This document shows positions 1-5,019 of a stretch of DNA of 5,266 bases, in pieces. Within the stretch, counting starts at the first letter, position 1. Every line of letters begins with the position of its first letter. The notes below the pieces were generated by a model. It made no database searches. It worked only from the letters and a program-made list of their open reading frames with translations, and was not told the DNA's origin. A program made the translations under genes and the position numbers. Source of the DNA: Candidatus Sordicultor fermentans (GTDB lineage Bacteria; Atribacterota; Atribacteria; Atribacterales; Caldatribacteriaceae). The stretch covers positions 1,014-6,279 of the forward strand of contig DGDO01000047.1 in NCBI GenBank assembly GCA_002385475.1, in the 5' to 3' direction.

Positions 1-1
1 T

Positions 2-1474
2 CATATTGGTCATGCTTACACTACTTGTGCTGCTGATGTTCTGGCTCGCTATTATCGCTTGCGGGGGTATCAAGTCCTTTTCTCTACCGGTACCGACGAA
101 CACGGACAAAAGATAGAAAAAGCCGCTCGGGATTTGGGAATCACCCCTCAAGAGCTGGTAGATAAAATGGTGATTCGTTTCCAGGATTTGTGGAAGAAAA
201 TGAATATCTCTTATGATGAGTTTATCCGTACCACTGACCCTCGCCATATAAAGGTGGTGCAAGATTTTTTCCGCTTATTAGATGAGCGGGGCTACATTTA
301 TCTCGGAGACTATGAAGGATGGTATTGTGTCCCCTGTGAAACTTTCTGGCCGGAAAGCCAGCTGGATGAGCGCTTGGTTTGTCCCGATTGCGGGAGGTCT
401 TTAGAGAAATTAAAAGAAGAGAGCTATTTTTTTGCTCTTTCCCGCTTCCAGGAGCCACTTTTACAATATTTGGAAAGCCATCCCGATTTTATAATGCCCG
501 AAAGCCGGCATCACGAAATTGAAAGTTTTGTAAGAGGGGGGCTTAAAGACCAGAGCATCTCTCGTCTGGGGCTGGAGTGGGGGATACCGGTTCCTTCCGA
601 TCCTCGTCATACTCTTTATGTATGGTTCGATGCTTTGGTTAATTATTTAACGGTAGCGGGTTGGGGAAATTCGGAAGAGAAATTCTCTAATTTCTGGCCT
701 TATGCCTATCATCTGGTGGGTAAAGATATTCTTCGCTTTCATGCTGTTCTCTGGCCCGGGATGCTCATGGCTGCATCTTTACCTCTCCCTCGCCGGATAT
801 TCGCCCATGGTTGGTGGACGGTAGAGGGAGAAAAAATGTCTAAATCTCGAGGTAACGTGGTAGATCCTTATTTGATGATTGACCGCTATGGGGTAGACCG
901 TTTCCGATACTTTCTGATGAGAGAAGTGAGCTTTGGTCTGGATGGAGACTTTTCAGAAAAAGCGCTGATAGAACGTTCTAATGCTGATTTATCTGATAAC
1001 TTTGGTAATTTTGTTCACCGAACTTTAGGGATGGTATGGAGATATAAAAAAGGGGTGGTGAAAAAGCCTTCTCTCTATCAGGATGGAGAATGGGAAAAGT
1101 TACTGGAAGAGGTAAAAGAGGGTTTCCAGTACTATATGGAGCGGTTTGCCTTCTCTCAGGCTTTAGAACAAGTCTGGAAACTGGTACATTTTGCTAACCG
1201 CTACATCGAGCGAGAAGCTCCCTGGAAATTGCACAAAGAAGGGAAAGAAAAAGAGGTGGAAAATCTTCTTTATCGCCTATTAGACAATGCTCGGTTACTG
1301 AGTTTTTTCCTTTACCCTTTTATGCCTGATACTACTTTGAAGTTGAGAGAGCTTTTAGGTTTGCAGCAGGATCCGGGAAAAGAAAGCCTGGAAGAAAGTC
1401 TGTGCTGGCAAGGAGGACCGGAAGTTTATTCAGTGGAGGAGGCTCAGCCTTTGTTCCCGAGAATTATAGAGTAG
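2..1474 (+). CDS. metG: Methionyl-tRNA synthetase, catalytic (alpha) subunit, 5' end cut by window edge
   Basis: Charges tRNA(Met) with methionine in the cytoplasm, using ATP. The reading frame is open from the first complete codon. It begins directly at the class I signature HIGH (nt 2-13), so only a short N-terminal stretch (roughly 10-15 residues) lies upstream; a TTG at 59 is internal, not a start. Further marks are the GTDEHGQKI segment, a zinc knuckle of two CxxC pairs (Cys codons at 326, 335, 380 and 389, the pairs 14 residues apart), and the KMSKS loop (nt 833-847). A helical anticodon-binding domain follows. The protein ends just after LFPRI, where short MetRSs normally stop, about 490 residues in the window. 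The C-terminal tRNA-binding domain that is fused in many bacteria is instead the next gene, 13 bp away. Identification is secure. Confidence 0.97.
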   Translation, partial: HIGHAYTTCAADVLARYYRLRGYQVLFSTGTDEHGQKIEKAARDLGITPQELVDKMVIRFQDLWKKMNISYDEFIRTTDPRHIKVVQDFFRLLDERGYIYLGDYEGWYCVPCETFWPESQLDERLVCPDCGRSLEKLKEESYFFALSRFQEPLLQYLESHPDFIMPESRHHEIESFVRGGLKDQSISRLGLEWGIPVPSDPRHTLYVWFDALVNYLTVAGWGNSEEKFSNFWPYAYHLVGKDILRFHAVLWPGMLMAASLPLPRRIFAHGWWTVEGEKMSKSRGNVVDPYLMIDRYGVDRFRYFLMREVSFGLDGDFSEKALIERSNADLSDNFGNFVHRTLGMVWRYKKGVVKKPSLYQDGEWEKLLEEVKEGFQYYMERFAFSQALEQVWKLVHFANRYIEREAPWKLHKEGKEKEVENLLYRLLDNARLLSFFLYPFMPDTTLKLRELLGLQQDPGKESLEESLCWQGGPEVYSVEEAQPLFPRIIE

Positions 1475-1479
1475 AGGAG
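1473..1479 (+). promoter_or_regulatory. Ribosome binding site deciding the start of the MetRS beta gene
   Basis: AGAGGAG lies across the metG stop region and ends 8 bases before the ATG at 1488. A GTG at 1479 in the same frame would overlap this motif and leave it unused. The ATG is therefore the better start. Confidence 0.7.
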
Positions 1480-1487
1480 TGAAAAAA

Positions 1488-1823
1488 ATGGTATTGCCGG
1501 AAATCAATCTGGAAGATTTTCAAAATATTGACCTGCGGGTGGGAGAGATAGTAAAAGCAGAAAGAGTGGAAGGAACTAAAGCTCTTTTGGCTTTGCGAGT
1601 CAACCTGGGAGAAGAAGAAAGAACCCTGGTGGCGGGCTTGGCTAATTATTACACACCTGAGGAGTTGATGGGGAAAAAAATCATTGTTCTCACTAATTTA
1701 AAACCGGCTAATATCCGGGGGATCAAATCAGAAGGGATGCTTTTAGCTGCTGATGATGGAAAAGGAGCAGTTAGCATCTTGACTGTGGATCGAGATATAG
1801 CGCCAGGGAGTAAAGTAAGATGA
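1488..1823 (+). CDS. Methionyl-tRNA synthetase beta subunit / Trbp111-like tRNA-binding protein
   Basis: A 111-residue stand-alone tRNA-binding OB-fold (PF01588, EMAPII/Trbp111 type). It probably dimerises, binds the tRNA elbow, and raises tRNA affinity of the MetRS encoded just upstream. Family marks are DLRVGEIVKAERV (residues 15-27), the RTLVAGLANYYTPEEL strand-loop (45-60), and IRGIKSEGMLLAA (76-88), the usual GxxSxGMLLAA pattern. The first residues (PEINLEDFQNIDLRVG) match how this domain begins when fused to the C-terminus of bacterial MetRS. The ATG at 1488 is chosen over the GTG at 1479 because a good Shine-Dalgarno precedes it at proper spacing. The stop overlaps the tatD start (ATGA). 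Two separate subunits are known from Aquifex aeolicus. A free-standing Trbp111 or CsaA-like role is the alternative, but adjacency to metG favours a MetRS subunit. Confidence 0.92.
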   Translation: MVLPEINLEDFQNIDLRVGEIVKAERVEGTKALLALRVNLGEEERTLVAGLANYYTPEELMGKKIIVLTNLKPANIRGIKSEGMLLAADDGKGAVSILTVDRDIAPGSKVR

Positions 1824-2614
1824 GTTTTTGGGTAGATATTCATGCCCATTTAGAAGGGGAGGAATTTCTAAAAGATCGAGAAGAGGTTATAAACAGAGCA
1901 CAAAACGCTGGAGTAGAGATTATAGTCAATGCTGCTACTTCTCTCTCCTCGATTCAAGAGACTTTAAAGTTAGTGGAGCGTTATCCTTCGCTTTATGCTA
2001 GTGTGGGCATTCATCCCCAGGAGATAGGGGATGAATTGCCCGACTTCTCTATCCTCGAGGAATATGTACGAAAGGAAAAGGTTATAGCTATAGGAGAGGT
2101 AGGATTAGATTATTACTGGGATAGAAGTCATATCGAAAAACAAAAAGAAGCTTTTATCCAGCAAATTGAAGTAGCAGAAAAGTTTTCTCTTCCTTTAATT
2201 GTCCACTCCCGGGAATCTAATAAAGATTTATGGCAGATTATAAAAGAGAAGGTGCGGGATGTGGTGGTAATCTGGCATTGTTTTTCGGGGGACGAGGAGA
2301 TTTTACAGGAAGCACTACCTCGAGCAGTTTACTTTTCCCTGGGGGGAGTGGTGACCTACCCCGGGGCTACCCATCTGCGAGAAGTAGTTCAAAAAATCCC
2401 CCTTTCTCGTGTTCTTTTAGAAACCGATGCTCCTTACCTTCCTCCTCAATCGCGGAGAGGCAGGAGAAATGAGCCAGCATTTTTAGTTGAGACTGCGTCA
2501 TTTCTGGCTCAGTTATGGGGTGTTTCTCTTTTGACTTTGAGGGAGAAAGTATGGGAGAATTTTTGCTCGATTTTTGGAAGAAAACTTGATTTACGCTATA
2601 ATAATAAAACGTAA
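1820..2614 (+). CDS. tatD: TatD-family metal-dependent hydrolase (putative 3'-5' DNase)
   Basis: Cytoplasmic metal-dependent hydrolase of the amidohydrolase superfamily (PF01026). Family members act as 3'-5' exonucleases on DNA (and RNA in some cases) in repair and nucleic-acid turnover. At 264 residues it is full length. All expected metal ligands are visible: the HxH pair (H8, H10) in DIHAHL, E93 in GEVGLDYY, H129 in IVHSRE, H153 in WHCFSG, and D203 in LLETDAPYLPP. The signature stretches VGIHPQE (62-68) and LETDAPYL are intact. Its ATG overlaps the stop of the MetRS beta gene by 4 bp, and GGGAG at 1806-1810 serves as Shine-Dalgarno, so translation is probably coupled. A tatD gene next to metG is a very common bacterial arrangement (metS-yabD in Bacillus). 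The physiological substrate cannot be read from sequence. Confidence 0.95.
   Translation: MSFWVDIHAHLEGEEFLKDREEVINRAQNAGVEIIVNAATSLSSIQETLKLVERYPSLYASVGIHPQEIGDELPDFSILEEYVRKEKVIAIGEVGLDYYWDRSHIEKQKEAFIQQIEVAEKFSLPLIVHSRESNKDLWQIIKEKVRDVVVIWHCFSGDEEILQEALPRAVYFSLGGVVTYPGATHLREVVQKIPLSRVLLETDAPYLPPQSRRGRRNEPAFLVETASFLAQLWGVSLLTLREKVWENFCSIFGRKLDLRYNNKT
2574..2602 (+). promoter_or_regulatory. Candidate sigma70-type promoter inside the 3' end of tatD
   Basis: A perfect TATAAT -10 box (2597-2602) lies 17 bp downstream of TTGGAA (2574-2579), a 4/6 match to TTGACA. Predicted transcription start is near 2608-2610, about 25 bases before the BFN gene. It would allow the BFN-to-ksgA part of the operon to be transcribed independently of metG. 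No operator could be recognised. Prediction only; AT-rich chance matches occur. Confidence 0.45.
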
Positions 2615-2634
2615 AATAGAAAGGGTTTTTAGTT

Positions 2635-3126
2635 ATGATCAAAATGAAAGTTCAGGGTTTGATGTTCGACCAGAAAAACACTATGGCAGTGGTAGTTCTG
2701 AGCGATGAAGAAGAAAAAAGGAGCCTTCCTATCTGGATTGGCTTGTTTGAGGCGCAGGCCATTCTTCTGGGTTTACAGGGAGTTAAGACTCCTCGCCCTC
2801 TTACCCATGACCTCATGGCTTCTCTTATCCACCAATTAGGAGGAGAACTGGAAAAAATAGTCATTACTAGAATTGTGGATAACACTTTTTATGCTCTTCT
2901 ATATATTCAGGTGGAGGGAAATGAAATTACCATAGATGCCCGTCCCAGCGATGGAATAGCACTTTCTTTACGAATGGGGGCGCCCATCTTTGCTTCCGAG
3001 GAGGTTCTCAGCTCTACTACTGTAGCAACAGGAGAGATAGACGATAAGGAAATAGAGGAGTTTCGTCAGTTTTTAGATAATTTAAAACCGGAAGATTTAA
3101 AAAAATATCTGGGTTATGAATCATAA
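2635..3126 (+). CDS. Bifunctional nuclease (BFN/DUF151) family protein
   Basis: A 163-residue member of the DUF151/BFN family (PF02577). Plant members were described as having DNase and RNase activity; bacterial roles are mostly undetermined. Family features are LPIWIGLFEAQAI (31-43), RPLTHDL (54-60) and the strongly conserved DARPSDGIALSLR (101-113). The C-terminal acidic tail DDKEIEEFRQFLDNLKPEDL (136-155) is typical too. No UVR motif follows, and no signal peptide is visible, so it is probably cytoplasmic. The ATG at 2635 is preferred over the ATG at 2644 because AGAAAGGG (2618-2625) sits 9 bases upstream of the former. A candidate promoter lies just upstream, and the gene overlaps its downstream neighbour by 11 bp. 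Family assignment is firm; biochemical function is not. Confidence 0.92.
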   Translation: MIKMKVQGLMFDQKNTMAVVVLSDEEEKRSLPIWIGLFEAQAILLGLQGVKTPRPLTHDLMASLIHQLGGELEKIVITRIVDNTFYALLYIQVEGNEITIDARPSDGIALSLRMGAPIFASEEVLSSTTVATGEIDDKEIEEFRQFLDNLKPEDLKKYLGYES

Positions 3127-3607
3127 CTGGATAATAGGAGTTATTGGTCAACATTCCTGCAGTGCAGAACTATATGAAAGTGCTTATCGAGTAGGAAAAG
3201 GGATTGCCGAACGAGGTGCTATTCTCCTTTGCGGAGGATTAGGAGGGGTGATGGAAGCGGCTTGTCGAGGAGCAAAAGAAGCTGGCGGTTTCACTGTAGG
3301 TATTTTGCCCGGCAATTCCAGGGAAGATGCCAACCCTTATGTGGATTTAAAAATTGTGACCGGTCTGGGAGAAGCCCGTAACCTGATAATTGTCCTAACT
3401 GCTTCGGCTCTCATAGCCTGTGGGGGTCAATCTGGAACTTTAAGTGAAATTGCCTTAGCTCTTTCTCATGACAAAATTCTCGCCGGATTGAATACCTGGA
3501 AAATTCAGGATTCTACGGGCAAAGAAGATTTTTTTCCTCAATTCCAGGATGCTGAGGAAGCACTACATTATGTTTGGGAGAAACTGGAGAGTAATAATGC
3601 CCTTTAG
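3116..3607 (+). CDS. TIGR00725-family SLOG/LOG-like nucleotide-binding protein
   Basis: A 163-residue Rossmann-like protein of the TIGR00725 group (SLOG/LDcluster4, formerly 'lysine decarboxylase-like'). Relatives of the LOG type cleave nucleoside monophosphate N-glycosidic bonds, and other SLOG members bind nucleotide signals; this subfamily has no firm function. Visible are the opening strand IIGVIGQHS (6-14), the glycine-rich GGLGGVMEAACRGA (40-53), the ARN pair (R88, N89) and CGGQSGTLSEIALAL (102-116), the counterpart of the LOG PGGxGTxxE motif, with E111 in the catalytic position. The proline of PGG is Cys102 here. The ATG at 3116 is needed to keep the first beta strand; it overlaps the BFN gene by 11 bp and has only a weak Shine-Dalgarno, which implies translational coupling. 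A 'Rossmann fold nucleotide-binding protein' label is safe; lysine decarboxylase activity is not. Confidence 0.88.
   Translation: MNHNWIIGVIGQHSCSAELYESAYRVGKGIAERGAILLCGGLGGVMEAACRGAKEAGGFTVGILPGNSREDANPYVDLKIVTGLGEARNLIIVLTASALIACGGQSGTLSEIALALSHDKILAGLNTWKIQDSTGKEDFFPQFQDAEEALHYVWEKLESNNAL
3586..3590 (+). promoter_or_regulatory. Ribosome binding site supporting the Gls24 start at 3597
   Basis: GGAGA within the end of the upstream gene lies 6-7 bases before the ATG at 3597. This favours 3597 over an in-frame ATG at 3549, which would add 16 residues that do not look like the family and would lengthen the overlap to 59 bp. Confidence 0.6.
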
Positions 3608-3944
3608 TGAAGAGCCAGGAGAAATTAGAGTGAGTGTGTCTACCCTGGTAGAAATGGCGGCGCGGAGCGCTTTCCTGGTAGAGGGGGTAATGGGGGATTT
3701 CAACCATCTCTTAAGGAATACCAAGGTCGTTGTGCAAGGAGAAACTCTCTCCCCCAACGATAGAGTCTCGACTAAAGAAAAAGGGGTATTTATTAATATT
3801 TCCTTAAAAGTGGATTCTCGGAAAAACTGGAAAGAGATAGCGCAAGAGGTGCAGAAGCGAGTGGCTAATATGATAAGAGAATGGGGATTCCCTCTGGAGG
3901 GGGTGAATGTAGAGGTTTCTGAAGTGGAATGGTTTTTAGAATAA
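3597..3944 (+). CDS. Asp23/Gls24 family protein
   Basis: A 115-residue protein of the Asp23/Gls24 family (PF03780, DUF322), linked in Firmicutes to envelope and alkaline stress; the exact molecular role is unknown. The family pattern runs end to end: GEIRVSVSTLVEMAARSAF (8-26), the EGVMG turn (29-33), a variable middle, GVFINISLKV (63-72), and WKEIAQEVQKRVANMIREW (78-96), followed by the closing strand VNVEVSEVEWF (103-113). There is no signal peptide or membrane segment. The start overlaps the preceding gene by 11 bp. In Firmicutes such genes often sit near amaP, nusB or dak; none of these is beside it here, where its company is BFN and SLOG proteins. No frameshift or missing region is seen. 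Confidence 0.87.
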   Translation: MPFSEEPGEIRVSVSTLVEMAARSAFLVEGVMGDFNHLLRNTKVVVQGETLSPNDRVSTKEKGVFINISLKVDSRKNWKEIAQEVQKRVANMIREWGFPLEGVNVEVSEVEWFLE

Positions 3945-3952
3945 AATAAAAA

Positions 3953-3961
3953 AAGGGGTGA
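3953..3961 (+). promoter_or_regulatory. Strong ribosome binding site for a TTG start
   Basis: AAGGGGTGA, followed by T, closely matches the complement of the 16S rRNA 3' end. It stands 6 bases before TTG 3968. No ATG or GTG lies nearby in this frame, so the motif decides for the TTG. Confidence 0.75.
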
Positions 3962-3967
3962 TTTGAA

Positions 3968-4153
3968 TTGTACAATCCTGAAGGTTTATGCCAGGTGTGC
4001 AGGCATTGCGACGCAGAAATGAAGAAAAAGGGGATTTATAAGTGTCTATTAGGAGAGCAAAAAGAAAGACAAGAGCCAGTAGACCGCTGTGATTATTTTT
4101 TCCCTGGACACCTGGAACACCCGGAGGAGAACTATTCCATGTTAAACCCTTAG
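3968..4153 (+). CDS. Small cysteine-rich protein, possible metal or Fe-S binder
   Basis: I do not recognise a named gene. The 61-residue product has five cysteines: C8, C11, C14, C26 and C41. The layout CxxC-x11-C-x14-C followed by DYFFP resembles small single-domain proteins with CxxC...C...CxxF spacing that bind zinc or a [4Fe-4S] cluster, such as the HiPIP-like small subunits of benzylsuccinate synthase-type enzymes. This likeness is by pattern only. The rest is charged (KKK 19-21, EQKERQE 30-36), with no membrane segment or signal peptide, so it should be cytosolic. The TTG start is chosen because a near-perfect Shine-Dalgarno lies 6 bases upstream; the first internal ATG (codon 18) would lose three cysteines. 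It lies 23 bp after the Gls24 gene and 32 bp before rsmA, co-directional, so it is probably co-transcribed. Coding status is well supported; function is unknown. Confidence 0.75.
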   Translation: MYNPEGLCQVCRHCDAEMKKKGIYKCLLGEQKERQEPVDRCDYFFPGHLEHPEENYSMLNP

Positions 4154-4173
4154 TCTGGTAGTTTCGGTGATTT

Positions 4174-4179
4174 AAGGGG
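4174..4179 (+). promoter_or_regulatory. Ribosome binding site for the rsmA TTG start
   Basis: AAGGGG ends 6 bases before TTG 4186. The family's N-terminal block (SPRWGQHFL) begins seven residues later, and no ATG is available before it. The TTG is therefore the likely initiator. Confidence 0.7.
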
Positions 4180-4185
4180 CTAATT

Positions 4186-4977
4186 TTGACCAGCTTCCAT
4201 ATCTCTCCCCGATGGGGGCAGCATTTTCTGGTTGATAAGGCTGTCCGAGATATAATAATCGATAAAGCCGACCTGAAAAAGGAAGACACAGTAGTAGAGG
4301 TGGGAGTAGGGAAGGGGATCCTTACTGAAATTTTGGTGCAAAAAGCCGGTAAAGTAATAGGGTGGGAAATTGATGAGCGGCTTTACCGGATGGTTCGGGA
4401 AAAGTTAAAAGATTATTCTAATTTAGTTCTTTATAGAGAAGATTTTTTATCAGCTGATTTACCGTCTCTCCTTTCTTCTTTTTCTTCCCTCAAGTTAGTT
4501 TCTAACATTCCTTATGCTATCTCTTCTCCCTTTTTTTCTAAAATTTTGGAAAGTGGAATTAAGTGGGATCTTCTAGTTTTAATGGTTCAGCGGGAGTTTG
4601 GAGAAAAAGTGTTGCAGAAAAAAGGAAGCCCTCTTGCAGTGGGAGTGAACCTCCTTTATGAAGTAGAAAAAGTAAGAGAGGTTTCTCCTGGTTCTTTTTC
4701 TCCTCCCCCTGCGGTTCGTTCTCTAATTCTTAAATTTATTCCTCTTTCTCCCCAGATAGAGCCTGATGCTTATAAGGAAATTATGCGCTGGGTTCATTTT
4801 CTATTTTCTCAGAGACGGAAGAAAGTAGAAAAACTTCTCCGTCCTCAATTGGGAAGAGAGAAAACCAGAGAAATTTTAGCTCGAGCTCATATTCATCCTG
4901 AGTGGCGGGCAGAACACCTGGAAATAGAGCACTGGATAGCTCTCGTTTCTCAACTCGAGACGATAGCCAATAGTTGA
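4186..4977 (+). CDS. rsmA: 16S rRNA (adenine(1518)-N6/adenine(1519)-N6)-dimethyltransferase
   Basis: RsmA/KsgA uses S-adenosylmethionine to dimethylate two adjacent adenines in the 3'-terminal helix of 16S rRNA during late 30S assembly; its loss gives kasugamycin resistance in known bacteria. The 263-residue length is normal. Visible are the N-terminal RWGQHFLVD block (9-17), SAM motif I VVEVGVGKGILTE (36-48), the acidic motif II WEIDERL (60-66), D87 in REDF, and motif IV NIPY (107-110; NLPY is the commoner form). The later blocks VQREFGEKV (134-142), FSPPPAVRS (171-179) and SQRRKKVEKLL are also in order. It starts with TTG behind a strong Shine-Dalgarno. Position downstream of metG-tatD matches the Firmicutes order, but the usual intervening rnmV is absent. 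It appears to be the last clear gene of the operon, followed by hairpins. Confidence 0.96.
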   Translation: MTSFHISPRWGQHFLVDKAVRDIIIDKADLKKEDTVVEVGVGKGILTEILVQKAGKVIGWEIDERLYRMVREKLKDYSNLVLYREDFLSADLPSLLSSFSSLKLVSNIPYAISSPFFSKILESGIKWDLLVLMVQREFGEKVLQKKGSPLAVGVNLLYEVEKVREVSPGSFSPPPAVRSLILKFIPLSPQIEPDAYKEIMRWVHFLFSQRRKKVEKLLRPQLGREKTREILARAHIHPEWRAEHLEIEHWIALVSQLETIANS

Positions 4978-5003
4978 CTACGAGAACACTGAGGAAGGAA
5001 AAG

Positions 5004-5018
5004 TCCCCGGAGAGGGGA
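5004..5018 (+). other. Short perfect hairpin upstream of the 60-codon ORF
   Basis: TCCCC (5004-5008) pairs with GGGGA (5014-5018) around a 5-base loop GGAGA. The loop and right arm form the purine-rich Shine-Dalgarno-like stretch before ATG 5020. The fold could therefore limit ribosome access if that ORF is translated. No T-run follows, so it is not a terminator by itself. Confidence 0.4.
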
Positions 5019-5019
5019 G

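Noticed and set aside
1479..1487. GTG at 1479 as start of the MetRS beta gene
   Set aside because: It overlaps the Shine-Dalgarno itself; ATG at 1488 has that motif at correct spacing.
2230..2472. 80-codon plus-strand open frame inside tatD
   Set aside because: It lies wholly within the well-conserved TatD metal-site region in another frame; the composition is Gly/Ser-rich and shadow-like.
2531..2560. TTGACT-18 bp-GAGAAT as a second promoter within tatD
   Set aside because: The -10 match is poor (4/6, with the initial T missing), and the nearby TTGGAA-TATAAT pair explains BFN transcription better.
3549..3596. Longer Gls24 reading frame starting at ATG 3549
   Set aside because: The extra 16 residues do not resemble the family N-terminus and would lie wholly inside the SLOG gene. 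GGAG precedes ATG 3597 instead.
3936..4289. 117-codon open frame on the minus strand
   Set aside because: It is antisense to the Cys-rich gene and the rsmA start, shows no recognisable domain, and conflicts with well-supported plus-strand genes. The other minus-strand frames (for example 222-458, 2367-2642, 2652-2885) fail the same way.
4950..4977. TCAACT/AGTTGA inverted repeat at the end of rsmA
   Set aside because: Short 6-bp arms with a 16-base loop inside coding sequence and no T-tract; likely chance.
4992..5010. Resemblance of GAGGAAGGAAAAGTCC to the conserved GAGGAAAGTCC core of bacterial RNase P RNA
   Set aside because: The match needs an internal insertion, and none of the other conserved RNase P RNA segments is visible in the following 250 bases.
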